From JABIBT01 sp964481835 (GTDB lineage Archaea; Nanobdellota; Nanobdellia; SCGC-AAA011-G17; PNOQ01), in NCBI GenBank assembly GCA_964481835.1, contig CAYZTT010000001.1:48283-112282 (forward strand): a DNA stretch of 64,000 nucleotides. Direction: 5' to 3'. A model generated the notes under the pieces. The model had not been told where the DNA came from. It saw only the letters and a list, made by a program, of their open reading frames with translations, and did no database searches. Below, in pieces: positions 15,382-23,660 of this stretch (the stretch's first letter is position 1; each line of letters starts with the position of its first letter). Made by a program: the position numbers and the translations under genes.

Positions 15382-18300
15382 ATGGAAGATAAATCAATGG
15401 AGAGATACTTTAAGAGTTTTGACAAATATATTGAGAAATCTTATTCCTTGGCCGACCAAGCTAGAGCCAGGGGATTGGACCCTGTCAATCAGGTTGAAAT
15501 TCCACTTGCAAAGAATATGGCAGAGAGGGTCGAAGGACTAATTAGTGTTGCTGCCCCTCAGTTAGGCGGCTCAGGTGTTAGTGAGAGGATACTTGAATTG
15601 GAGAAGGAACATGGGACCCAACATCCGATTATAGCCTTTTTCTTGGCAGAAGAGGTGGCAAAACAAAAATTCTGCAAGTTTGATAATGAAAAAGATGCCA
15701 TAGAAATTGGCTTGAGAGTGGGGTTGGCTTACATTACTAATGGGGTTGTGGCTTCTCCTCTGGAAGGATTTGTTAGACTAGAGCTAAAAGATACGATGGA
15801 TGGAAAAGGAAAATATTTTGCTCTTTATTTTGGGGGGCCGATACGTAGTGCAGGTACTACTGCCACCTGTTTTTTCGTTGCGTGTGCAGATTATGTGCGG
15901 AGAAAAATGGGATATCTTCCTTACGACCCTACTGAAGATGAAATTAGTAGAACTTTTTCTGAATTAGATTTTTTTCATGATAGAATTACAAATTTACAAT
16001 ATATGCCATCCCAAGAAGAGGCAACATATATTACAAAAAATCTCCCCCTTCAAATTGATGGAGATGGTAGTGAGAGATTGGAGGTTCCAAATTATAAGGA
16101 TCTCCCTAGAGTAAAATCAAATATACTTAGGAATGGTTTTTGTCTGGTTTATGGAGAATCTTTAGCTTTGAAATGGAAAAAATTTTGGGGGAAATTTTCT
16201 AAGTGGTGTGATCGTGTAGACATGGAAGACTGGAAATTTGTAGAAGGTTTTGTAAAGCTTCAAGAAAAGATTCGAGCTAAGAGCACAATAAAAAAGGACT
16301 CGGGAGAGGATAAGGTTTTGCCAGATTTTGGATTTATTAAAGATCTTGTTGCAGGGAGACCCGTGTTTGGACACCCATTAAAACCTGGAGGATTTAGATT
16401 GAGGTATGGTAGGTCTAGGATGTCGGGGTTTTCTGTTGATGGATTGCATCCTGCTACGATGGTTGTACTGGACGGGTATGTGGCTTCTGGAACCCAATTA
16501 AAACCTGAGAGGCCTAAGAAGGGGAATACCGTAATTTCTTGTGATTCTATTGAGGGACCAATTGTGCGGTTGAAAAATGGAAACGTAATTCGTTTAGAGG
16601 ATGAGGAAACTGCGAAAAAACATAATTTGGATGTTGAAGAGGTCTTGTATCTTGGAGATATATTGGTAGATTATGGGGATTTTTTAGATAGGGGATCTAT
16701 GCTTTACCCTCCAGGATATTGTGAAGAATGGTGGTTTAAAGAGTTAGAATCTAAGAATAAATCCCCGGAGGAGATTAATAAATTAACTGGGATATCCTTG
16801 CCCAACCTGAAGGAAACATTTAGTAACCCAATGCAAACTAAATTATCTGCTGAAGATTGCTTTAAACTTTCTAAAGAATTGAAGATACCTTTACATCCAA
16901 AATATACTTTTCACTGGAAGGGGATCAAGGTTAAAGAATTTTTAGTTCTAGTTCACTGGTTATCCCGGTCTGTTTTGAAAAAAGAGGAGAAAAAAGTAAT
17001 TTTGCCATTAGATTATGAGGTGGAAGGATATGAATCTCCAAAAAGAGTTCTTGAACTATTGGGGGTGCCTCATTCTATTGTGCACCGAGAACATATATTG
17101 GTTGAAGGAGAGTGGTCTATTGCCCTTATGGCAAATTTAGGATTATTTGATAAGGAGTCTAAATTTAAGGAAATGGTATCCTATACCTCAGATAAGAAAA
17201 ATGTTTTGGGGATTGTGAATAAATTTTCGGATATAGCCATCAAAGATAAATCAGGGATATTTATTGGAGCTAGAATGGGAAGACCAGAGAAAGCAAAGAT
17301 GAGGAAATTAACTGGAAGCCCACATTCTTTATTTCCTGTTGGTGAAGAAGGGGGGAGACTTAGATCTTTTCAATCTGCAAAAGAAATGGGGAGAATAATA
17401 TCGGATTTCCCTACATATATTTGTAATGGGTGTGGTAAACAGGGGGCCTATAATGTCTGCCCATATTGTGGATCTTTAGATATGAAGAAGATGTTTTATT
17501 GTCCGAGATGTGATAAATCAACTGAAGAAGAGAAATGCTCTAAACATCCTCTTGAAAATGGACAAACCGAACATCTAGATAACCAGGTGTATAGTCGTAA
17601 GGAGATTGACATAAGAGAATATCTAGATTTTGCCATGAAAAAACTAGAGCTTGGGGAACTCCCCCCTTTAGTGAAGGGAGTTAGGGGAACCTCCAATAAA
17701 GAGCACATACCTGAAAATTTAGTTAAGGGGATACTAAGATCGATACACGATATTTATGTTAATAAGGATGGGACGACTAGGTATGATATGACTGAGATGG
17801 CGTTAACACATTTTAGACCATCTGAGATAAGAACCCCTGTAGAAAAACTTAAGGAGTTGGGATATGAACATGATATATATGGGGAGGAATTGACAAGAGA
17901 TGATCAAATATTAGAATTAAAGGCACAGGATATTGTTTTGCCTGCATCTCCAGATTCTCCGGATGAGGGGGCAGATGTAATTTTATTTAAAGTAACTAAG
18001 TTTATTGATGATCTACTTGAGAAATTTTATGGTGTTGAAAAATTCTACAATTTGAAAACTAGATTGGATTTAGTGGGGCATATGGCTATAGGTCTGAGCC
18101 CCCATACTTGTGCAGGAATTGTGTGTAGAATTATTGGGTTTTCTAAAATGCAAGGATTAGTTGCACACCCTTATCTACATTCTATTATGCGTAGAGATTG
18201 CGATGGGGATGAAGCAGGCGTTATGATGATGATGGATGCACTCCTTAATTTTTCTAGGAAACTGCTTGGGGGACATAGGGGGGCAACACAAGATGAACCA

Positions 18301-18948
18301 CTAGTTTTAACATCTCATCTATTGCCTACTGAGGTTGACGATCAAGTGTATAGTATGGGTATTGCTTGGGAATACCCCCTAGAATTTTATGAGGCATGTG
18401 AAAAATATAAATATCCCTGGGATGTAAAAATAGATACTGTCCAAACAAATATAGATAAAGGAAAACCTTACTCTGGGTTTGGGTTTACACATAATACTAG
18501 TGATATTAATTCTGGGGTGTTATGTAGTTCGTATAAATTATTGCCAACAATGAAAGAGAAGGTAGATGGCCAGATGTATCTGGCCACCAAACTAAGATCT
18601 GCGGACAGAGACGACGTTGCAAGGTTAGTTATCGAGAGACATTTTATTAGGGATTTGAAGGGAAACCTGCGTAAATTTAGTATGCAACAATTTAGGTGTG
18701 TTGATTGTAATGAGAAGTTTAGAAGACCTCCTTTAGTTGGCAAATGTACTAAATGTGGGGGGAGATTGTTATTTACCATTTCAGAAGGATCTGTAACTAA
18801 ATACTTATTGCATATTCTTTTTTTAGCTAAACAATATAATTTGCCCCATTACTCGCAACAATCCATTGAGATATTGAATCAGAGAGTGGAAAGTGTTTTT
18901 GGGAAAGACCCAGAAAAACAAGAAGACTTGGGAAAATGGTTTAGCTAG
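15382..18948 (+). CDS. polC: DNA polymerase D large subunit DP2 (catalytic)
   Basis: 1,188 aa from ATG 15382, with a GTG three codons earlier as an alternative. It is the polymerising subunit of PolD. The catalytic signature RRDCDGDEAG (DCDGDE about 939-944) is uninterrupted, so no intein is present at this frequent insertion site. Zinc modules are C-x2-C...C-x2-C clusters at about 675-720 (ICNGCG, CPYCG, CPRCD) and near the C-terminus (CVDCN, CTKCG). The last residues QEDLGKWF fit a PIP box (Q-x-x-L-x-x-aromatic-aromatic) that would tether PolD to PCNA. Directly follows DP1. Confidence 0.98.
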   Translation: MEDKSMERYFKSFDKYIEKSYSLADQARARGLDPVNQVEIPLAKNMAERVEGLISVAAPQLGGSGVSERILELEKEHGTQHPIIAFFLAEEVAKQKFCKFDNEKDAIEIGLRVGLAYITNGVVASPLEGFVRLELKDTMDGKGKYFALYFGGPIRSAGTTATCFFVACADYVRRKMGYLPYDPTEDEISRTFSELDFFHDRITNLQYMPSQEEATYITKNLPLQIDGDGSERLEVPNYKDLPRVKSNILRNGFCLVYGESLALKWKKFWGKFSKWCDRVDMEDWKFVEGFVKLQEKIRAKSTIKKDSGEDKVLPDFGFIKDLVAGRPVFGHPLKPGGFRLRYGRSRMSGFSVDGLHPATMVVLDGYVASGTQLKPERPKKGNTVISCDSIEGPIVRLKNGNVIRLEDEETAKKHNLDVEEVLYLGDILVDYGDFLDRGSMLYPPGYCEEWWFKELESKNKSPEEINKLTGISLPNLKETFSNPMQTKLSAEDCFKLSKELKIPLHPKYTFHWKGIKVKEFLVLVHWLSRSVLKKEEKKVILPLDYEVEGYESPKRVLELLGVPHSIVHREHILVEGEWSIALMANLGLFDKESKFKEMVSYTSDKKNVLGIVNKFSDIAIKDKSGIFIGARMGRPEKAKMRKLTGSPHSLFPVGEEGGRLRSFQSAKEMGRIISDFPTYICNGCGKQGAYNVCPYCGSLDMKKMFYCPRCDKSTEEEKCSKHPLENGQTEHLDNQVYSRKEIDIREYLDFAMKKLELGELPPLVKGVRGTSNKEHIPENLVKGILRSIHDIYVNKDGTTRYDMTEMALTHFRPSEIRTPVEKLKELGYEHDIYGEELTRDDQILELKAQDIVLPASPDSPDEGADVILFKVTKFIDDLLEKFYGVEKFYNLKTRLDLVGHMAIGLSPHTCAGIVCRIIGFSKMQGLVAHPYLHSIMRRDCDGDEAGVMMMMDALLNFSRKLLGGHRGATQDEPLVLTSHLLPTEVDDQVYSMGIAWEYPLEFYEACEKYKYPWDVKIDTVQTNIDKGKPYSGFGFTHNTSDINSGVLCSSYKLLPTMKEKVDGQMYLATKLRSADRDDVARLVIERHFIRDLKGNLRKFSMQQFRCVDCNEKFRRPPLVGKCTKCGGRLLFTISEGSVTKYLLHILFLAKQYNLPHYSQQSIEILNQRVESVFGKDPEKQEDLGKWFS

Positions 18949-18999
18949 ATAATTTTAGTTATTGGTGCCGCTGTTATGACCATGGGATTTGATAAGTAA

Positions 19000-20208
19000 T
19001 TAGAGTAAAAAATAAAGTATTACTGGGAATAGAAGACATCCCATTAGGTGGTTTCTTCCAATTCCTAATTTTACTGGAACGATCCCTAGAAATGTAGCAG
19101 TTGTTAGTATTAATAGTCCGATGAAATTGCTTGAGAGAATAAATACCATAACAAATATGAGAAATATTATTGATACTAATAATTTCCTATAGTTTACTTT
19201 TTCTAAAATCTTTGAAAATATTTTCGTTATTCTTATTGTTATGAACACTGCAATTCCTCCAGCGGCCATGGAGGAGGCAAAGAAGATTAGGAGTTCCATT
19301 GGGCCTACATTTTCCATTATTTTAGAGATTATAACTACTGCACCATTTCTTGCTTTATCTAGGAGGTATAATGCAATAAAACTTAGTATCATGTTTATTG
19401 TGTTTAGGCCCCCTACAAGGACTAAAAAATATTCATTTGTTATCTTTTTATAAAATTCTGAACCAATTATTGCGGCTTGTGCAGGACCTAGCCCTGGAAG
19501 AAAACTACAGAGGGATCCGGCTATTAGTGAAGCCCCCATTGTTTTATTTAATTTAGTTTTGTCTATTCTAGGAAAAGTTATTTTCTGTTTTGGTATTCTT
19601 GTTTTATCAGAGAGACTAACTATTAAGGTGCTTGTTCCAAATAGTCCTGAGAGAAGGGGAAATAAGGGATTTTTTAGATTTACCAACCCTAATGTTGACA
19701 AGCCCAATACCCCGGAAAGAAGAAAAATTATCAGAGCCCACATGCGAGATTTTCTTTCTCTTATTATTAGAAATCCAGATGCGAATATCAAGATATATCC
19801 CATTATTTTTTGAAGATAGGGATAAATTGATCCAACTAATATCCCTACTGGATATGAAATCACAATTGCTAATATTAATGCGAAGAAACTGCCTATTAAA
19901 GTTAACATTACTGCTTCGTATCCTCTGCCTTCTAGAAGCATTTTGTGCCCAGGAAGAACTGAGAGGGCATTATCCCCTCCCTCGGGGGCACCCAAAAAGA
20001 TGGAAGGAATTGAATCTAAAAATGTGTGGGTTATTGCCATAGATATTATGAATACAGAAATTGTCAATGGAGAGGTTATGTTTAATAAATATGCAGACAT
20101 ACTGAGCACTAATAAGGATATTAAATTTATGTGGATCCCGGGGATTAGTCCGGTAAAAATTCCAAATAAACAACCCAATGTAATTGCAATAATTATTTCT
20201 AAAAACAT
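19000..20208 (-). CDS. TctA/DUF112-type membrane permease
   Basis: 402 aa with about ten TM helices. The two inverted half-sites of the TctA superfamily are visible: GLIPGIHIN at about 20-28 in the first half and FLPGLGPAQAA at about 232-242 in the second. Bacterial members transport tricarboxylates with periplasmic binding partners; single-gene archaeal members have no assigned substrate. It lies 5 bp downstream of the membrane OB-fold gene, probably one transcript. The 51-bp space to the DP2 stop contains no recognisable element. Confidence 0.85.
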   Translation of the reverse strand: MFLEIIIAITLGCLFGIFTGLIPGIHINLISLLVLSMSAYLLNITSPLTISVFIISMAITHTFLDSIPSIFLGAPEGGDNALSVLPGHKMLLEGRGYEAVMLTLIGSFFALILAIVISYPVGILVGSIYPYLQKIMGYILIFASGFLIIRERKSRMWALIIFLLSGVLGLSTLGLVNLKNPLFPLLSGLFGTSTLIVSLSDKTRIPKQKITFPRIDKTKLNKTMGASLIAGSLCSFLPGLGPAQAAIIGSEFYKKITNEYFLVLVGGLNTINMILSFIALYLLDKARNGAVVIISKIMENVGPMELLIFFASSMAAGGIAVFITIRITKIFSKILEKVNYRKLLVSIIFLIFVMVFILSSNFIGLLILTTATFLGIVPVKLGIGRNHLMGCLLFPVILYFLL

Positions 20209-20213
20209 TTGTG

Positions 20214-20561
20214 TTATCCTGTAACTTGGTCTGCAATTATTTCTAGTTCCCCTTTATATTCGGCCAGTATTCCAATTATATCTATTACTTGATTCCTTTC
20301 TAAATTGATTGTTGAATTATCTTTGAATAGGATTGCAACCATAATTCCTGTGGAATCTTTTACATTGACTATCATTAATCCTGGAGTGTCCCCGATGGAG
20401 ATTATTTCCCCTTCAATTCTTACTATTTTATCTAAATCATCTTTTGATAAATATGAAATCTTGGAGAGATCTACAGAAGTGGTTTCTGAAATGTAAAAGA
20501 TTGTTAAAATTCCTATGAGGGACAATATGAGCGATATTTTAAGTAGCGAATTTTCGTTCAT
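20214..20561 (-). CDS. Membrane-anchored OB-fold protein
   Basis: 115 aa. One N-terminal TM helix (about 7-27), then a small OB-fold (about 43-115) with the strand pattern KIVRIEGEIISIG / GLMIVNVKDSTGIMVAILF / QVIDIIGILAEYKGELEIIA typical of tRNA_anti/YhcR-type OB domains. These bind nucleic acid or other ligands. If the N-in topology holds, the domain faces outward. Starts at 20561 beside the divergent pan promoter and is followed by the permease gene. Confidence 0.8.
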   Translation of the reverse strand: MNENSLLKISLILSLIGILTIFYISETTSVDLSKISYLSKDDLDKIVRIEGEIISIGDTPGLMIVNVKDSTGIMVAILFKDNSTINLERNQVIDIIGILAEYKGELEIIADQVTG

Positions 20562-20649
20562 AAAAAGAGGAATTTAGTAGGATTATTAATTATTTCTTTT
20601 CTAAAAGAGCAATATTTATATATAAAGTCCATTTTTCTCTTTTAATTCC

Positions 20650-21765
20650 ATGATATCATTAGGAAAAAAAGGAGGGGAGGTGTCTAGTTATCTTTCCGAG
20701 GAGAATCGGAAATTAAGGGATACTGTTTCTAAATTAAAGCGGGAGCTGGATATACTAAAAGAGCCCCCATTACTTGTCTGTGATGTTCTAAAAATAGTCG
20801 ATAAAAAAGCAATAGTTAGATTGCCTAATGGGAGCCATTTTTTTGTAAATGTATCCCCTTTGTTGATTGGAAAGATTGGTACTGGAGATAGAGTGTTGGC
20901 GGAGCAGAAATCTTTAGTTTTAGTTGATAGAATGGATAAGTCTAAAACGCATGAAGTGGAGGATTTTTTGATTATTGATAAACCTGCAATGAACTGGGAA
21001 GAGATTGGTGGTTTGAAAGATCAGATCCGAGAAATACAAGAGGTCATTGAATTACCTTTGAAAAATCCTGAGTTGTTTAAGAAAATAGGAATTTGCCCTC
21101 CTAAGGGGATATTATTGCATGGGCCTCCTGGAACTGGGAAGACTTTATTAGGGAGGGCAGTCGCAGCGAGTACAAATTCTACATTTATTGAGATTGTTGG
21201 CTCTGAGTTAGTTCAGAAATTTATTGGAGAGGGGGCAAAATTGGTTAAGGATATTTTTAAGCTTGCTAGAGAAAAAGCACCTTCAATTATATTCATTGAT
21301 GAGATCGATGCGATTGCAGCAGAAAGAGTCGATATCGGAACTTCTGGGGAGCGGGAAGTGCAGAGGACATTTATGCAATTATTGAGTGAGGTAGATGGGT
21401 TTAACCACCTGGACAATGTTAAGATTATTGGGGCCACGAATCGAGCAGACATATTAGATCCTGCAGTTGTACGGCCAGGAAGATTGGATAGGCTTATTGA
21501 GATCCCAATACCCCAATTTGAGGAGCGAGCAGAAATCTTTAGGATACACAGTAAAAATATGAACTTGCATAATATTGACCTTAAGTTTTTGTCTTCTCAG
21601 ACGGATAAATTTTCGGGGGCAGAGATAAGATCCGCATGCACTGAGGCAGGATATTTTGCAATTAGGGATAAAAGGACTAAAATAGTTAAATCGGACTTTT
21701 TAAAAGCCATAAAGAAGATAAAACAGGGAGAGGAGGACAAGAGTCACAAAAGTATGTTTGGATAA
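20650..21765 (+). CDS. pan: Proteasome-activating nucleotidase PAN
   Basis: 371 aa. N-terminal coiled coil (about 14-38), OB domain (about 42-92), AAA+ ATPase with Walker A GPPGTGKT (158-165), Walker B IIFIDEID (about 215-222), Arg fingers in the RPGRLDRLIEIPIP context, and a C-terminal helical lid. It unfolds substrates and feeds them to the 20S proteasome. The C-terminus is Met-Phe-Gly, not the usual hydrophobic-Tyr-X gate-opening motif, though Phe may substitute. Starts 20 bp after a TATA-like ATATATAAAG region. A 34-aa membrane protein gene follows directly. Confidence 0.93.
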   Translation: MISLGKKGGEVSSYLSEENRKLRDTVSKLKRELDILKEPPLLVCDVLKIVDKKAIVRLPNGSHFFVNVSPLLIGKIGTGDRVLAEQKSLVLVDRMDKSKTHEVEDFLIIDKPAMNWEEIGGLKDQIREIQEVIELPLKNPELFKKIGICPPKGILLHGPPGTGKTLLGRAVAASTNSTFIEIVGSELVQKFIGEGAKLVKDIFKLAREKAPSIIFIDEIDAIAAERVDIGTSGEREVQRTFMQLLSEVDGFNHLDNVKIIGATNRADILDPAVVRPGRLDRLIEIPIPQFEERAEIFRIHSKNMNLHNIDLKFLSSQTDKFSGAEIRSACTEAGYFAIRDKRTKIVKSDFLKAIKKIKQGEEDKSHKSMFG

Positions 21766-21766
21766 A

Positions 21767-21871
21767 ATGGCAGATCTATTAGTTTTCATATTGTCTTTGT
21801 TGTCTTTTTTTGTTTTATACTGGATATTCTTTGGAGAGAAATTAATGAAGAAAAAGATGGAAGGAAAATGA
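21767..21871 (+). CDS. 34-aa single-TM microprotein coupled to thpR
   Basis: 34 codons plus TGA. A hydrophobic helix (about 3-22, ending YWIFFGE) is followed by a Lys-rich tail (KLMKKKMEGK). The gene begins 1 bp after the pan stop and its TGA overlaps the thpR ATG in an ATGA arrangement (21868-21871), a strong sign of real translation and coupling. No family was recognised. It would be an inner membrane peptide with a cytoplasmic basic tail. Confidence 0.6.
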   Translation: MADLLVFILSLLSFFVLYWIFFGEKLMKKKMEGK

Positions 21872-22404
21872 GATTATTTGTGGGCATTGAGTTGTCTAAA
21901 AAAGTTAGAGATGATTTATTTAGAGTTCAAAAAATTATTTCTGGTGATGTTGCAAAAATAAATTGGGTTGCAAAAAAAAATCTACATATAACCTTAAAAT
22001 TTATTGGAGAAGTGGATGAATCTAAATTGGAGAATATTGTTTTAAGGCTTAAGAAAATAAATTTCAGGAAATTTGATTTATCTTTTAACGAACTAGGATT
22101 TTATCTTTATAGGCAAGAACCTAAAGTAATAAGGCTGGGGTTCGGAGATGATTCCAAGCTGAAGGAATTACAGAAAGCTATTGATGAGGAACTTTTAGAC
22201 ATGGTTAGCTCAGATCAGAAGTTTACTGCACATTTAACTTTAGGGAGGATAAAGTTAGTTAAAAAGAAAGATCAGTTTTTTGATAAGATTGGGGGCTTTG
22301 AATTCTCGAGAGAACCATTTAAGGTAGATTCTTTTTGCTTGATAAAGAGTAGTTTAACAAAAGATGGCCCAAAATATGAGTGTATTGAGACATTCAAATC
22401 ATAA
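21868..22404 (+). CDS. thpR: RNA 2',3'-cyclic phosphodiesterase (LigT family)
   Basis: 178 aa, normal length for ThpR. The two HxT motifs of the 2H phosphoesterase fold are HIT in LHITLKFIGE (about 46-55) and HLT in AHLTLGRIK (about 119-127). It hydrolyses 2',3'-cyclic phosphates on RNA ends and, in reverse, ligates 2'-5' junctions. Translation is probably coupled to the 34-aa membrane protein upstream through an ATGA overlap. Confidence 0.93.
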   Translation: MRLFVGIELSKKVRDDLFRVQKIISGDVAKINWVAKKNLHITLKFIGEVDESKLENIVLRLKKINFRKFDLSFNELGFYLYRQEPKVIRLGFGDDSKLKELQKAIDEELLDMVSSDQKFTAHLTLGRIKLVKKKDQFFDKIGGFEFSREPFKVDSFCLIKSSLTKDGPKYECIETFKS

Positions 22405-22436
22405 ATTTTATTAATGACACCTTTAATTATTAATAG

Positions 22437-23660
22437 ATGGAAGAATATACCTATGAAGAGGAACATCATACAAGATGGTGGCCTTTTGCATTGTTTTCTG
22501 TGTTAATTATTACAGGAGTTTTAGTATTTATATTCACTGGAGATGATAATCTACGTTCTCCTGGGTCTCCTGGAACGGGGTGCGTAGTCATGCAGGATAG
22601 TGGAGATTACGAGGATAGCATTAATATTGTATTTCTTGGAACTGAGTATGAGAGTGTTGAAGAATTTAGGGCAGACACAGACGGATTTATGGAAAGTTTT
22701 CTAAGGGTGGTCCCACATAATAATTATAGAGATAGATTTAATTTTTTTAGGATAGAGGATTTTGGGAGTTATGGATGTAAATATGAAGATGCAGTTATAT
22801 GTAACCCTCAAACTGTTCAACGAGAAGCTACAAAATGCCCTGGGCAAGATATGAATGTAGTATTGGTCAGTAGGAGCAAGGTAAATAACTTTTTCAAACA
22901 TCTAAGATCCTCTGCGTGGTTAACTTTAGTTTCTCTTAACTCTGCGGATGATCCCTTGGTGTTGTCTCATGAGGCTGCGCATGTCTTGTATGATTTTGCT
23001 GATGAGTATGTCTATGGCGGAGTTATAACCTGGGATGCACCTAACTGTGATTCTGATAAAAACACTTGTCCAAAGTTTTCTGCTGTTGAAGGGGCAGAAT
23101 GTCTTATTGGATGTGTTAATGAAGAGAACTCAAGACCTGCAGAATATGATATTATGAGTAATTATTGGAAGAGCGATAGGTATGAAATATATAATGAGTG
23201 GTGGATAGGGAACTATCTAGAAGAAAATACAGTGGGAGGATCTTCTGATGCAATAACTGAGGGAGACCCGGTTGAAAGTCCACAGGATGTCTATATTGTA
23301 GATGGGGAATGTACTTCTGATGGAGATTGTACTATAACTCAAGTTGATTATAGCCCCGCAGCATACCCAACTAAATCCAAGATCCCTACATACGGAAGTC
23401 CGAATGTTTACATAAAACATGGGGGGAAGTCAGTTAATGTGCCAACAGATAACATTTTGTTTAAAGATTTTGGTCCGGAGGGAAATATTGAGAAGAGGCC
23501 TTACGCTTTTTCATTAGCTATTCCTGTAAATGATAAAGATCCTAATGTGGAATTACATGAAGAAGGGGAAGTAAAAGAAGTTTATGTAGTAAAAAGAACT
23601 GAATCTTCTGACCGATCTGGGGCAGGCTCTAAGGTTTTGAATATCCCTGAAGTCAGTTAA
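22437..23660 (+). CDS. Membrane-anchored M64-like zinc metallopeptidase
   Basis: 407 aa. Short cytoplasmic N-terminus, one TM helix (about 16-36), then an extracellular domain. Residues 178-191 read HEAAHVLYDFADEY, i.e. HExxH with a D-E-Y ten residues on, the arrangement of family M64 (IgA peptidase) where Asp or an adjacent residue completes the zinc site. Cys pairs (about 195-225) suggest disulfides. The C-terminal ~130 residues look like a beta-rich accessory domain. Probably a surface protease; substrate unknown. Its stop overlaps the end of convergent hef by 4 bp. Confidence 0.78.
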   Translation: MEEYTYEEEHHTRWWPFALFSVLIITGVLVFIFTGDDNLRSPGSPGTGCVVMQDSGDYEDSINIVFLGTEYESVEEFRADTDGFMESFLRVVPHNNYRDRFNFFRIEDFGSYGCKYEDAVICNPQTVQREATKCPGQDMNVVLVSRSKVNNFFKHLRSSAWLTLVSLNSADDPLVLSHEAAHVLYDFADEYVYGGVITWDAPNCDSDKNTCPKFSAVEGAECLIGCVNEENSRPAEYDIMSNYWKSDRYEIYNEWWIGNYLEENTVGGSSDAITEGDPVESPQDVYIVDGECTSDGDCTITQVDYSPAAYPTKSKIPTYGSPNVYIKHGGKSVNVPTDNILFKDFGPEGNIEKRPYAFSLAIPVNDKDPNVELHEEGEVKEVYVVKRTESSDRSGAGSKVLNIPEVS

